A DNA stretch of 64,000 nt from Raskinella chloraquaticus (SeqCode) (lineage in GTDB: Bacteria > Pseudomonadota > Alphaproteobacteria > Rhizobiales > UBA4765): assembly GCA_002365175.1 (NCBI GenBank), contig DEZK01000045.1:5672-69671 (forward strand), read 5' to 3'. Of the stretch, positions 1-8,813 are shown one piece after another. Below the pieces are notes generated by a model that saw only the letters and a list, made by a program, of their open reading frames with translations, was not told the DNA's origin and ran no database searches. The position numbers and the translations under genes were made by a program. The stretch's first letter is position 1; the number at the start of each line of letters is the position of its first letter.

Positions 1-296
1 AGAACCCGCGTCAGCGTGTCCCATGACAGGGTGAGCGTGCCGGGCGAGGCGATATGCTCATTCGATTTACCGATGGCCTGGATTGGCATGAAGGTCGCAG
101 GAAGATCATCGGGCAGCAATTCAAGCACACGCGCCATATAGGCTTCGCCGATCGTCGTATCGGTCGACAGCGGCAAATGCGGCCCGTGCTGCTCGATTGC
201 CGCAACCGGCAGGATCGCCACCCAGTTATGGCCGGGCGCACCGGCAAAATCCCGCGTGGTCATATCCTGCCAGCGGCGCTTGGGCAGCCTGGTCAT
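1..296 (-). CDS. Creatininase-family amidohydrolase, N-terminal part (runs off the window)
   Basis: About 98 residues of the N-terminus are visible. The stretch AAIEQHGPHLPLSTDT is the hallmark of the creatininase family of metal-dependent amidohydrolases, with E35, H37 and D46 at the expected metal-ligand positions, and GKSNEHIASPGT follows as in the family. Known members open cyclic amides (creatinine, mycofactocin and FAPy-type substrates); the substrate here cannot be told. The ATG shares one base with the stop of the upstream RidA-like gene (TGATG), so the two are translationally coupled. The C-terminus lies outside the window, so completeness is unknown. Confidence 0.85.
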   Translation of the reverse strand, partial: MTRLPKRRWQDMTTRDFAGAPGHNWVAILPVAAIEQHGPHLPLSTDTTIGEAYMARVLELLPDDLPATFMPIQAIGKSNEHIASPGTLTLSWDTLTRV

Positions 297-700
297 CAGC
301 GATCCTTTCGCATGGTCATGCTGGCCGCCACCGCCTCGATCTCGACCTTGAAGGCGGGATTGGCAAAGCCTGAGACAATCATCAGCGTCGACGCCGGTGG
401 CGGGCTGGCGATATGCCGGTCACGGACCTTCATATACGCCTGAAGATGGTCGGCGGACGTGACATAGGCGTTGAGGCGGACGAGATCGCCAAAGCCCATG
501 TCAGCTGACGCCAGCACCAGACCAATCGCCCGAAAGCACAGCGTGGCCTGATCTTCCGCGCTTTCGGGGATGATATCGTCTGGCGTGATGCCGAGTTGCC
601 CCGAACAGAAGAGCAGACGGGCGCCCTCTGGCACCTCAACTCCAAAACTGTAATGGGCGAAAGGCGGCCGGATGCCGGCTGGCGTGTGATGGATGAACAT
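296..700 (-). CDS. RidA-family (YjgF/UK114) protein
   Basis: This 134-residue protein has the length and fold signature of the Rid family: an N-terminal FCSGQLGI segment, the central DMGFGDLVRLNAYV strand-helix, and the C-terminal FKVEIEAVAA strand. RidA proper hydrolyses reactive enamine/imine intermediates, while many paralogues sit in amine or cyclic-amide catabolic operons. The Arg that precedes the VEIEA motif in canonical RidA is not evident (the stretch reads GFANPAFKVEIEA), so this is better seen as a divergent Rid subfamily member. It overlaps the creatininase-like gene by one base and faces away from the amidohydrolase at 809, which suggests a shared catabolic locus. Confidence 0.85.
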   Translation of the reverse strand: MFIHHTPAGIRPPFAHYSFGVEVPEGARLLFCSGQLGITPDDIIPESAEDQATLCFRAIGLVLASADMGFGDLVRLNAYVTSADHLQAYMKVRDRHIASPPPASTLMIVSGFANPAFKVEIEAVAASMTMRKDR

Positions 701-808
701 GGCGCAAGGCTAGTGAGGGAACCAGCCCGGTGCAAGATGGGACGAGGTGCGACATGTGCTGTAAAAGCGGGCTTGCCCGAAACCCGCCATCATGCTGCTT
801 TGCCGATC

Positions 809-2131
809 ATGCAGTATGGCTTTGCCCGATTACCCGCCGACCGCCATTACATCATCGCCAACGCCCGGGCCCCGCGTTGTCTGGTGGATGGTGGCGATGA
901 TTTGCCGTCAAGCGATGATCTGGTGGCATTGTCGATCATGATCGCCAGTGACCGCATCGTGGGTGTCCTGCCACCGGATGCGGCGCCAGAAGGTGTGGCG
1001 CGGATCGATCTTGCTTCCGGCATCGTCTTTCCCGGCTTTGTTGACGTTCATACTCATCTCGACAAGGGACATATCTGGCCGCGCCGACGCAATCCGGACG
1101 GCACGTTCCAGGGTGCGCTCGACAGTGTGAAACACGACCGCAAGGCTCATTGGTCGCGCGAGGACCTATGGGCGCGCATGAATTTTTCTCTGCGCGCCGC
1201 ACACGCCCACGGTACCGTCGCCCTCCGCACCCACATCGATTCGGCCTTTGGGCAGGAAGACATCACCTGGCCGCTGGTGCCGGAATTGCGCGCCGCGTGG
1301 AAAGGCCGCATCGATCTGCAGTTTTCGTCGCTTGCCTCGGCCGATCTCTTGTGCGAGCGCCCGTTTGCCAGCAAAATCGCCGGCCTGGTGAGCAAGGCCG
1401 GCGGCGCGCTTGGCTGCGTCACCTATCGAACGCCCAATCTCACAGCCGCCCTCGACAATGTGTTTGCACTCGCCAGCGAGCACGGGCTTGATCTCGATTT
1501 CCACGTTGATGAAACGCAGGACCCCGAAAGCCGGTCACTGGCGATGATCGCCGACAAGGCGCTGGCGACGCGCTTCGAAGGCCGCATTGTGGTCGGCCAT
1601 TGCTGCTCGCTCACCCGCCAGCCGGAGGAAGAGCAGTACACCACCATCGCCCGGCTGGCCGCAGCCGGCATCGCCGTCATATCGCTGCCGATGTGCAACA
1701 TGTATCTGCAGGAGCGCCATGCCGGCGTCACCCCGCGCTATCGCGGTGTCACGCTTCTGCACGAACTGAAGGCTGCGGGGGTTGACGTTGCAGTGGCTTC
1801 CGACAATACACGCGATCCTTTCTATGCTTATGGCGATCTCGATGCGCTGGAAGTCTATCGCGAGGCAACCCGTATCGCCCATTTCGACCACCCTGTCAGC
1901 GACTGGCCACGCACCGTCACGGCGGCACCGGCGCAGATGATGGGGCTGGCGCAATATGGCAGGATCGGCGCCGGGCGCGGCGCTGATCTCGTTCTCTTTC
2001 GCGCCCGTTCCTGGACCGAACTCCTGGCCCGCCCGCAAGCCGACCGTACCGTGATACGCGCTGGCCTGGCCATCGACACCACACTGCCTGACTATGCCGA
2101 ACTTGACCCCTTTGTCGGACCGCCAAAATGA
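809..2131 (+). CDS. Cytosine-deaminase-like amidohydrolase
   Basis: This 440-residue amidohydrolase-superfamily enzyme shows VDVHTHLDKG near residue 85 (HxH metal site), HVDETQDPES in the middle, VVGHCCSL (metal-binding His) and ASDNTRDPFYAYG (catalytic Asp) in the C-terminal half, then a final beta strand region (GAGRGADLVLF). This order matches the CodA/N-isopropylammelide branch, which hydrolyses exocyclic or ring C-N bonds of heterocycles. The open frame extends back to 596, inside the divergent RidA gene; the ATG at 809 is preferred because it avoids that overlap. It is followed by a 4-base ATGA overlap with the FAD oxidoreductase. The substrate is unknown. A second member of the same family lies at 48265. 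Confidence 0.8.
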   Translation: MQYGFARLPADRHYIIANARAPRCLVDGGDDLPSSDDLVALSIMIASDRIVGVLPPDAAPEGVARIDLASGIVFPGFVDVHTHLDKGHIWPRRRNPDGTFQGALDSVKHDRKAHWSREDLWARMNFSLRAAHAHGTVALRTHIDSAFGQEDITWPLVPELRAAWKGRIDLQFSSLASADLLCERPFASKIAGLVSKAGGALGCVTYRTPNLTAALDNVFALASEHGLDLDFHVDETQDPESRSLAMIADKALATRFEGRIVVGHCCSLTRQPEEEQYTTIARLAAAGIAVISLPMCNMYLQERHAGVTPRYRGVTLLHELKAAGVDVAVASDNTRDPFYAYGDLDALEVYREATRIAHFDHPVSDWPRTVTAAPAQMMGLAQYGRIGAGRGADLVLFRARSWTELLARPQADRTVIRAGLAIDTTLPDYAELDPFVGPPK

Positions 2132-3537
2132 CCGCGATTGCCAAACTGAAAGCTGAGCTGGCCGGCCTGCGCCTTGAAGAAAACATCGCCATTGTCAAAC
2201 AGAAGAGCCGGGATTTTTTCTGGTACTCGCCTGTGCTGAAATCACAGCTTGATCACATCACCGCTGACCTCGTGGTGTATGCCACCAGCGAAGCCGACAT
2301 TTTGCGCGTGCTTGCCGCCTGCTTTGCCCATGGCGTGCCAGTGACCGTGCGCGGCGCAGGCACCGGCAATTACGGCCAGGCCATGCCGCTTGCCGGCGGG
2401 CTGTTGCTCGATGTTTCGGCTATCAACGACATACGTCTCATTGCAGCTGGCCGCGTCATCACGGGCCCCGGCGCCATCCTGGGCGATATCGATGCCGCCG
2501 CCCGCGCCCATTCAAACCAGGAATTGCGCCTCCATCCCTCCACCGCCCGCACCGCGACGATTGCCGGTTTCATTGCCGGCGGCTCGGGCGGTGTCGGGTC
2601 GATCCAGTGGGGGGGATTGCGCGATCTGGGCAACATCATCCGCCTGCGCGTGCTGACGATGGAAGCAACGCCGCGCATTCTCGATATTCGCGGCGCTGAC
2701 CTCCACAAGGTCTCGCATGCCTATGGCACCAACGGCATCATCACTGAAGTCGAGATGCCGCTGGCGCCCGCTTACGAATGGATCGAGGCGCTCGTCAGCT
2801 TCGATGACGTGATGAGCGCCGCGCGCTGCGCCAATGAGCTTGGCGTGATGGACGGGCTGTTGAAAAAGGAGTTGGCGGTGGTCGGTGCTCCCGTGCCGTT
2901 CGACTACTTCCTGCGCCATCAGAAATTCCTGACCCGCAATGACAGCGTCATCATTGCGATGATCGCCCCGCACGCCATCGACGCGTTTCAATGGGCGGTC
3001 GAGCAGTATAAGGGGCGCATCACTTTTCGTTCCGATGCCGTAAGCGCTAGCGACAGCAAGGGTCTGCCACCGGTCTATGAGCTGACATGGAACCACACGA
3101 CATTGCGGGCGCTGCGGGTGGACCCGACGATCACCTATCTGCAGGTGCTCTATCCCGCACCCGGCCACCTGGCGCTTGTCGAGCGCATGCATCATCTGCT
3201 GGGCGATGAGGTGCCGGTCCATCTTGAATTCACCCGCTTCAACGGCGCCGTCACCGCCTTCGGCCTGCCCCTGCTGCGCTTCACCAGCGTTGAGCGGCTG
3301 GACGAGATCGTCCGCCTGTTTGAAGACAATGGTTGTCCGGTCTTCAACCCGCACCGCTACACGCTGGAGGAAGGCGGTATGAAACAATCAAATCCGGTGC
3401 AGCTTGCTTTCAAACGCGAGGCTGACCCCAAAGGGTTGCTCAATCCCGGCAAAATGATTGCCTGGGACGATCCGCATCATGATTTTTCTTCCGACAAGCT
3501 CTATCTCTTTCCCGGCATGCAGGACAGTGTCGGCTGA
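2128..3537 (+). CDS. FAD-binding oxidoreductase (GlcD/VAO type)
   Basis: A 469-residue protein of the vanillyl-alcohol oxidase/GlcD superfamily. The PP-loop that binds FAD reads VTVRGAGTGNYGQAMPLAGG near residues 72-91, followed by a long FAD_binding_4 domain (GPGAILGDIDAAA, IAGFIAGGSGGVGS). The C-terminal cap ends with PKGLLNPGKMI, the usual closing motif. Such enzymes oxidise hydroxy acids, alcohols or amines. It overlaps the amidohydrolase by ATGA and is itself overlapped by the next gene, so the three are one operon. A role in oxidising the product of the amidohydrolase is inference. Confidence 0.85.
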   Translation: MTAIAKLKAELAGLRLEENIAIVKQKSRDFFWYSPVLKSQLDHITADLVVYATSEADILRVLAACFAHGVPVTVRGAGTGNYGQAMPLAGGLLLDVSAINDIRLIAAGRVITGPGAILGDIDAAARAHSNQELRLHPSTARTATIAGFIAGGSGGVGSIQWGGLRDLGNIIRLRVLTMEATPRILDIRGADLHKVSHAYGTNGIITEVEMPLAPAYEWIEALVSFDDVMSAARCANELGVMDGLLKKELAVVGAPVPFDYFLRHQKFLTRNDSVIIAMIAPHAIDAFQWAVEQYKGRITFRSDAVSASDSKGLPPVYELTWNHTTLRALRVDPTITYLQVLYPAPGHLALVERMHHLLGDEVPVHLEFTRFNGAVTAFGLPLLRFTSVERLDEIVRLFEDNGCPVFNPHRYTLEEGGMKQSNPVQLAFKREADPKGLLNPGKMIAWDDPHHDFSSDKLYLFPGMQDSVG

Positions 3538-4121
3538 TGCGCGTTCTGGTTCTCTACGCCCATCCCGCCGAAACCAGCTTCTGCGCCGAAATCAACCGGC
3601 AAGTCGCTCAAACCCTTCAGGATGGCGGGCATGTTGTCGACATGCTCGATCTCAATCTCGAGAAATTCAATCCCGTTCTGAGCCGGGGCGAGCGCCTTGG
3701 CTACCACGCGATTCCCGATAACCGCGCGCCGGTCGTGGATTACGTGCGACGCCTTCAGGCAGCTGACGCACTGGTGATTGTCACGCCGATCTGGAATTTT
3801 GGCTTTCCGGCGATCCTCAAGGGCTTCTTCGACCGCGTCTTCTTGCCTGGCGTGTCGTTCGAGATGAAGAAAGGCAAGGCTCGGCCCTGTCTGCATAATC
3901 TGCGCCGCCTGCTGGTGATCGCCACCTATGGCGGCACGCGCTGGCGGGCGCGTCTGATGGGCGATCCGCCGCGCCTCATCGTCAAACGCCTTCTGCGCGC
4001 CACCATCCGCCCTGGCGCCGCGATCCGCTATCTCGGTCTCTACGATATGAACCGCGCCGATGCCGCAACGAGGCGCCGCTATCTGCAGGCAGCCGGCGAC
4101 AGCGCTGCCTCGATGCGATGA
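3537..4121 (+). CDS. Flavodoxin-fold NAD(P)H dehydrogenase (KefF/MdaB type)
   Basis: A 194-residue protein with the flavodoxin-2 fold: N-terminal VLYAHPAETSFCAEINRQ (FMN phosphate region) and DALVIVTPIWNFGFPAILKG near residues 78-97 (FMN isoalloxazine loop), then FFDRVFLPGVSF. Family members reduce quinones or act as ancillary subunits. The ATG shares its A with the last base of the preceding TGA, so it is tightly coupled to the FAD oxidoreductase, for which it could recycle an electron carrier (inference). The partner gene rppH ends convergently only a few bases downstream. Confidence 0.8.
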   Translation: MRVLVLYAHPAETSFCAEINRQVAQTLQDGGHVVDMLDLNLEKFNPVLSRGERLGYHAIPDNRAPVVDYVRRLQAADALVIVTPIWNFGFPAILKGFFDRVFLPGVSFEMKKGKARPCLHNLRRLLVIATYGGTRWRARLMGDPPRLIVKRLLRATIRPGAAIRYLGLYDMNRADAATRRRYLQAAGDSAASMR

Positions 4122-4127
4122 TGATGT

Positions 4128-4631
4128 TCAGTCGCTGACGAATGGTCGAAAGGCGGTCAGTACCTTGAGATAGACATCGCGCTTGAAAGGCACAACGAGC
4201 CCCGGCAGTTCAGCCGCCTTTACCCAGCGCCAGGCGCTGAACTCGGCCTTGTAGGCCCCATCGCCCGGTCGCAGAACATCAATTTCCTCATCCACCCCGT
4301 TAAACCGCAGCGCGAACCATTTCTGCGTCTGGCCACGCCAGGAGCGCACCTTCGCCCCATAGGTTTTCGGAATGTCATAGCGATACCAGTCGGGCGTTTC
4401 CCCAAGAACGCTGGCACTGCGCACATTGGTTTCTTCATGCAATTCGCGAAAGGCGGCGGCCTGAGGTGCCTCCCCGTCGTCAATGCCACCTTGCGGCATC
4501 TGCCAGGGATGAGAGGGCAATGTGCTGCCGCGTTCCTTTTTACGCTTGCCGACAAAGACGAGACCATCGCCATTGATCAGCATGACCCCGACGCAGGGGC
4601 GATAGTCAGGGTGTCGATCAATCATCATCAC
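4128..4631 (-). CDS. rppH: RNA pyrophosphohydrolase (Nudix)
   Basis: A 167-residue Nudix hydrolase. The Nudix box reads GGIDDGEAPQAAAFRELHEE, starting near residue 48, with the catalytic REUxEE core, preceded by PWQMPQGG as in RppH. RppH removes pyrophosphate from 5'-triphosphorylated RNA and starts mRNA decay; some members act on Ap5A. WYRYDIPK and the tryptophan-rich C-terminal half (QKWFALRF) are also typical. It closes the conserved minus-strand block and lies 3' of the divergent polysaccharide deacetylase gene, its usual neighbour in Hyphomicrobiales. Confidence 0.93.
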   Translation of the reverse strand: MMMIDRHPDYRPCVGVMLINGDGLVFVGKRKKERGSTLPSHPWQMPQGGIDDGEAPQAAAFRELHEETNVRSASVLGETPDWYRYDIPKTYGAKVRSWRGQTQKWFALRFNGVDEEIDVLRPGDGAYKAEFSAWRWVKAAELPGLVVPFKRDVYLKVLTAFRPFVSD

Positions 4632-4756
4632 GAAGGCAATCCGCTATAACATCGCTTTAACCGGCGCCAGGCCACTTATGGTGTTGCACATCTGCACAAA
4701 TCTTGCTGTGTGAATGATCATCCTCGCGCAAGCGAACACCACTTGATCAACTCAGC

Positions 4757-5956
4757 CTACTTCGTCGCCGATGTCAGCACGCTGACCGGCACCAGAACAA
4801 AACCCTTGCGCTCTATCGCCTTGGCCCAGCGCGCCACGCGCTCGATCGAAATCGGCAGCGCCGAGGCAACGCCCATCGCAAAGCCCTTCTGCTCCGCTTC
4901 GCTTTCAAGGGCGGCGAGCGCTTCATCGATCCGCTGCTGGGTCGGCACCGCATCAATCGTCAGCGCCCCGCGTGTGAAGGCAATACCGGTCTGGCGGGCA
5001 ATCTCGCGCGTGCGCGAGCGCGCCGCCGAACCATCATCGGCAAAGCTCAGACCGCGACGCTTCAATTCTGTAAACAGCGTCTTCAGCCCCTCCTCGCTGG
5101 TCACAAACTTCGCGCCCATATAGTTGGCAAGCCCGGTGAAACCGGAAAACCGCGTCATCGCCCAATGCAGCCGGTCGACATTCTGATCAACCGTTAGCGT
5201 CGACAGCAGGGTTTGCGGCCCGGGATCGTTGGCTGGAAAATCAAAGGGCTCCATGGGCATGTGAAGCATCACCTCATGGCCGTCGGAGCGCGCTTTGTTG
5301 ACCTGCGCCTGCAGGGCGGAGCCGTAAGGCGCGAAGGCGAGCGTGACTTCAGCTGGCAATTTGGCAATCGCTTCACTGGTCAGATTGGCTGACAGGCCAA
5401 GCCCGCCAAACAGAACGGCAATGCGTGGCGCGGCGCTTGACCGGTTGGAGGCGGCCGGATCGAAGGGGCGCGCGTAGAACGCCGACGGCTTCGTGCCATC
5501 AGGCGCGATCCTGGGAAGCAGCCCGTGACGGCTCTTCTCCACCAGCCGCGGCTCGGGCGCCGCGCGCAGCACGCGACTGCCAGGCGCGTTGGGAACATCG
5601 ATAATCCGTACCTGGCCCTGACCGGACGCTCCACCGGGCGTGATGATCTTGACCTGCGAATGCTCGCCTGCCGGCGCCGCGCTGCCATCCTCGCCCGCGG
5701 CCACCGGCGCTGCGGCTTCGTCAGCTTCATGCGCCGGCGTGGGCGATGCTGATGGCGGCGCGATGACTGGCAGCGACGCCTGGATAATCGGCTCGCCGCC
5801 ATAAGGATCTTTAACCAGAAGCACCCATGCCGCGACACCGCCGGCAACCAGCACCCACAGGCAAAGAACGGGGACAAGACCGATCTTGATCCTGATGCGC
5901 CTGTTCTGCACCCAGCCCGCGAGCGGGCGATAGAGCGTGTCGATTGCTGTTGCCAT
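4757..5956 (-). CDS. Divergent polysaccharide deacetylase family protein (DUF610/YibQ)
   Basis: A 399-residue, membrane-anchored protein. After a short cytoplasmic stretch comes one transmembrane segment (LVPVLCLWVLVAGGVAAWVL, about residues 28-47), a long Pro/Ala-rich linker of about 140 residues, and a C-terminal deacetylase-like barrel (FGGLGLSANLTSEAI, EVMLHMPMEPFDFP, GLANYMGAKF, FADDGSAAR). The acidic pair seen near the first strand in catalytic deacetylases is replaced by FGGLG, as in many rhizobial homologues, so activity is uncertain. The ATG at 5956 (MATAIDTLYR) is preferred over an earlier in-frame start at 5989 that would add residues without homology. Its place next to ctpA and envC suggests an envelope or division role. 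Confidence 0.85.
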   Translation of the reverse strand: MATAIDTLYRPLAGWVQNRRIRIKIGLVPVLCLWVLVAGGVAAWVLLVKDPYGGEPIIQASLPVIAPPSASPTPAHEADEAAAPVAAGEDGSAAPAGEHSQVKIITPGGASGQGQVRIIDVPNAPGSRVLRAAPEPRLVEKSRHGLLPRIAPDGTKPSAFYARPFDPAASNRSSAAPRIAVLFGGLGLSANLTSEAIAKLPAEVTLAFAPYGSALQAQVNKARSDGHEVMLHMPMEPFDFPANDPGPQTLLSTLTVDQNVDRLHWAMTRFSGFTGLANYMGAKFVTSEEGLKTLFTELKRRGLSFADDGSAARSRTREIARQTGIAFTRGALTIDAVPTQQRIDEALAALESEAEQKGFAMGVASALPISIERVARWAKAIERKGFVLVPVSVLTSATK

Positions 5957-6042
5957 GAAAGTGTCGCCACCAACCCCTGTGCATGTCACGCTTGCACAAG
6001 GGTTGGTAACGAAAGGTTAACCGCGTTTACAAAAAGCCGAAT

Positions 6043-7377
6043 TTAGCGAACCGAACCCTGCTTGCCAGGGGTCGCCTGCGGCGGGAAGGCGGCATTCTGC
6101 GTCTGCCCGCGCATCAGCGACAGCGCCATCTGCAACTGATTGTCTTCCAGCGGGTTGGCGGCGACATAGCTTGAGGACGCCGTTTTCTCTTCGCCTTCGG
6201 CCTTCAGATGACCACGCAGCGCCGCCTCGCCCTTGGTCTCGGTCTTGGCCCGGTCGGCTTCCGGCAGGTCAGGCTGCAGCAGAATGTCCGGATCAATCCC
6301 CAGCGCCTGGATCGAGCGACCCGACGGTGTGAAATAGCGGGCAGTTGTCAGACGTATCGCCCCGTTCTGCTGGCCAAGCGGAATAATGGTCTGGACCGAC
6401 CCTTTGCCGAAGGAGCGGGTGCCGAGAATGGTCGCCCGCTTGTGGTCCTGCAGCGCACCCGAGACGATTTCGGAAGCGGAGGCCGAACCGCCATTGACGA
6501 GCACGATCATCGGCTTGCCCTTGGTCAGGTCGCCGCCACGCGCATATTCCCGCCTTGTATCCTCGGGACGGCGGCCACGCGTTGAAACGATCTCGCCGCG
6601 GTCGATGAACGCCGACGACACCTTGATCGACTGGTCGAGCAGCCCGCCAGGATTATTGCGTAGGTCGAGAATAAAACCCTTCAGTTTTGGGCCCAGCGCC
6701 GTCGAGATCTGCTCGATTGCGTTGCGTACACCATCCGTTGTCTGTTCGTTGAACTGGGTGATGCGGATATAGCCGACATCCTCGCCTTCCTGGCGCGAAC
6801 GCACCGAAACGATCTTGATGATGTCACGGACGATCTTGATCTCGACCGGCTCGTCGAGACCCGGCCGCTGTACCTTGATGGAAATGGCGCTGCCGATAGA
6901 GCCGCGCATTTTCTCGACCGCCTGCTGCAAGGTGAGGCCAAGCACCTGATCCCCGTCGAGCGAAACGATGAGATCACCGGGGCGAACCCCGGCGCGTGCT
7001 GCCGGCGTGTCGTCGATGGGGGCCACGACCTTGACCAGCCCGTTCTCCATCGTCACTTCGATGCCAAGACCGCCGAATTCACCGCGCGTCTGCACCTGCA
7101 TGTCACGGAAGCTGCGGGCCGACAGGTAGCCGGAATGCGGATCAAGCGCTGACAGCATGCCGTTCAGAGCGGATTCGACCAGCTGCTCATCTTTCGGCTG
7201 ATCGACATAATCGGCACGCACGCGCTCGAACACATCACCGAAAAGATTGAGCTGGCGATAGGTATCAGCCGTCGCGCCTCGTCCTTGCGCCGGCGCAAAG
7301 AACTGCAGATGCGATGTCGCCAGCATGGTGCCGACGCCCAGGACCGCTCCAAGAACCATGTAAGATGTCTTCTGCAT
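6043..7377 (-). CDS. ctpA: Carboxy-terminal processing protease (S41 family)
   Basis: A 444-residue periplasmic serine protease. There is an N-terminal signal/anchor (MVLGAVLGVGTMLATS), a PDZ domain (NGLVKVVAPIDDTPAARAGV, about residues 93-112) and the S41 catalytic domain. The Ser-Lys dyad is visible as VNGGSASASEIVSGA and TRSFGKGSVQTI. Such proteases trim or degrade periplasmic and envelope proteins, and in related bacteria act on peptidoglycan hydrolase regulation. The start at 7377 overlaps the envC stop by one base (TAATG); an upstream in-frame start at 7413 would lie inside envC. The genetic coupling with envC supports a joint role in cell-wall remodelling. Confidence 0.93.
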   Translation of the reverse strand: MQKTSYMVLGAVLGVGTMLATSHLQFFAPAQGRGATADTYRQLNLFGDVFERVRADYVDQPKDEQLVESALNGMLSALDPHSGYLSARSFRDMQVQTRGEFGGLGIEVTMENGLVKVVAPIDDTPAARAGVRPGDLIVSLDGDQVLGLTLQQAVEKMRGSIGSAISIKVQRPGLDEPVEIKIVRDIIKIVSVRSRQEGEDVGYIRITQFNEQTTDGVRNAIEQISTALGPKLKGFILDLRNNPGGLLDQSIKVSSAFIDRGEIVSTRGRRPEDTRREYARGGDLTKGKPMIVLVNGGSASASEIVSGALQDHKRATILGTRSFGKGSVQTIIPLGQQNGAIRLTTARYFTPSGRSIQALGIDPDILLQPDLPEADRAKTETKGEAALRGHLKAEGEEKTASSSYVAANPLEDNQLQMALSLMRGQTQNAAFPPQATPGKQGSVR

Positions 7378-8765
7378 TATCCGCGCGCCTTTTCCGAATT
7401 CGTTGCCCACCACGGGCCTGGATCGACGGTCACCCCGTCTTTTCTGAACTCAATATAGAGTACCGGCCGCGAGGAATCGAGATCCAACGCTGCTGCGGTT
7501 GCAAGAATGGTTTGGCCCATCTGGGCCAGGGACTCACCGGCAAGAACAAATTGACCAGGCTCGACCGTAATCTTCTCCATGCCTGCCAGCAAGATGTGAT
7601 GACCACCACCGACATTGACAATGACGATCTGGCCATAGGAGCGGAAAGAGCCGGCATAGACGATCCAGCCCTCGGCTGGCGACGTGACGGTTGCCCCCGC
7701 GCGCGTGCGCAGGAAAACACCACGAGATGTCCCACCGATCCCGTCATCATCCCCGTATCGCCTGAGAATCTGGCCGGAAGCAGGCAAAGTGACCTGCCCC
7801 TTGATCTGCTCGAAGGCAGGGCCGGCCTGCGGCAATTTGGCCGAAGGCAGGGCGGCAACCCGCCGGTCGCCGGCGCGCGGCGTGCCATCGCGGTTCACGT
7901 CAACGTTATCGGCCGGGGCAGATGCGGCGGCAGAAGCAGCTGCCGCCTTGGCCGCAGCGTCAGCTTTCTGGGCGATGTCGAGCGCGCTGTCGAGGCGCGA
8001 CAAAAGATCACGTGTGTTCTGCGCGTCCTTGGCCAACTCTTCAATGCGCTGCCGGCTGAGGCGCACATTCTGCTCGGAACTGGCCAGCTGACGTTTTTTT
8101 TCCTCGGTCAGGAGATCAAGTCGGGTGCGCGTCTCGCCCAGCGTGAACAATTGCCGTTGCCGGATCGAAATCTCGGTCGCGATGGCTGTGCGGATGGAGC
8201 GCACCTGCTCCAGATCTTTAAGCACGACCTCAAGCTCGCCCCGCAACTCCGGCAAAACCGCCCCCAGCACAATGGCTGAACGGACGGTCTGCAGCGCGCT
8301 TTCCGGCGCCACAAGAATGGCGGGCGGCGGGTTGCGGCTCATTTTCTGCAAGGCGGCCAGAAGCTCGGCGATGATGTCGCGTTTGCCGGCGAGAACCTCA
8401 CGCGCAGCGATTTCCTGGCGGGCGAGGTCGCCCAGCCGCGCTTCGCCAGCCGAAATATCGCTTTCCGCCTGCTGAACAGCGCTGGCAGCGAGGACAGCCT
8501 GGCGTGCCAGCTCCTGCCGGTCGCGCCTGAGGGCATCGATTTCATCTTCAAAGCGGCGAAGCGTCGCGCCATCAAGCGACAGGCGGGCATTGATTTCTTC
8601 CAGTTCGCCAGCCCGCTGCTGGCGCTCGCTTTCAAGGCGCTCGGCGCTTGGCTGCGCCATCACGCCTGATGGCGCCTGCCATAGCCACAGGCAAAGCCCG
8701 ACGCCCGCCGCCAGACGTGCCGCCACCGGCCAATACCTGGTTCGTTTCGGCAGCGTAAATTCCAT
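7377..8765 (-). CDS. envC: Murein hydrolase activator EnvC (M23/LytM, degenerate)
   Basis: A 462-residue exported protein. A signal-like hydrophobic segment (LAAGVGLCLWLWQAPSGVMA) is followed by about 200 residues of heptad-rich coiled coil (ERLESERQQRAGELEEINAR onward), then an alanine-rich linker and a C-terminal LytM domain (GWIVYAGSFRSYGQIVIVNV; GGGHHILLAGM). The zinc-ligand motifs of active M23 peptidases are not intact, as expected for an activator of amidases at division. The ATG at 8765 was chosen; a GTG at 8810 is also open and follows the rlmH stop more closely, so the start is not certain. Confidence 0.88.
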   Translation of the reverse strand: MEFTLPKRTRYWPVAARLAAGVGLCLWLWQAPSGVMAQPSAERLESERQQRAGELEEINARLSLDGATLRRFEDEIDALRRDRQELARQAVLAASAVQQAESDISAGEARLGDLARQEIAAREVLAGKRDIIAELLAALQKMSRNPPPAILVAPESALQTVRSAIVLGAVLPELRGELEVVLKDLEQVRSIRTAIATEISIRQRQLFTLGETRTRLDLLTEEKKRQLASSEQNVRLSRQRIEELAKDAQNTRDLLSRLDSALDIAQKADAAAKAAAASAAASAPADNVDVNRDGTPRAGDRRVAALPSAKLPQAGPAFEQIKGQVTLPASGQILRRYGDDDGIGGTSRGVFLRTRAGATVTSPAEGWIVYAGSFRSYGQIVIVNVGGGHHILLAGMEKITVEPGQFVLAGESLAQMGQTILATAAALDLDSSRPVLYIEFRKDGVTVDPGPWWATNSEKARG

Positions 8766-8813
8766 CAGGGGTTCCGTCCCTCCATCCGCCGGCCAACGCA
8801 TTATGCTCACGCG

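Noticed and set aside
2512..3387. 291-residue minus-strand frame opposite the FAD oxidoreductase
   Set aside because: Antisense shadow; composition typical of reverse-read GC-rich code.
7314..8279. 321-residue plus-strand frame opposite ctpA/envC
   Set aside because: Antisense to two conserved envelope genes with no independent features.
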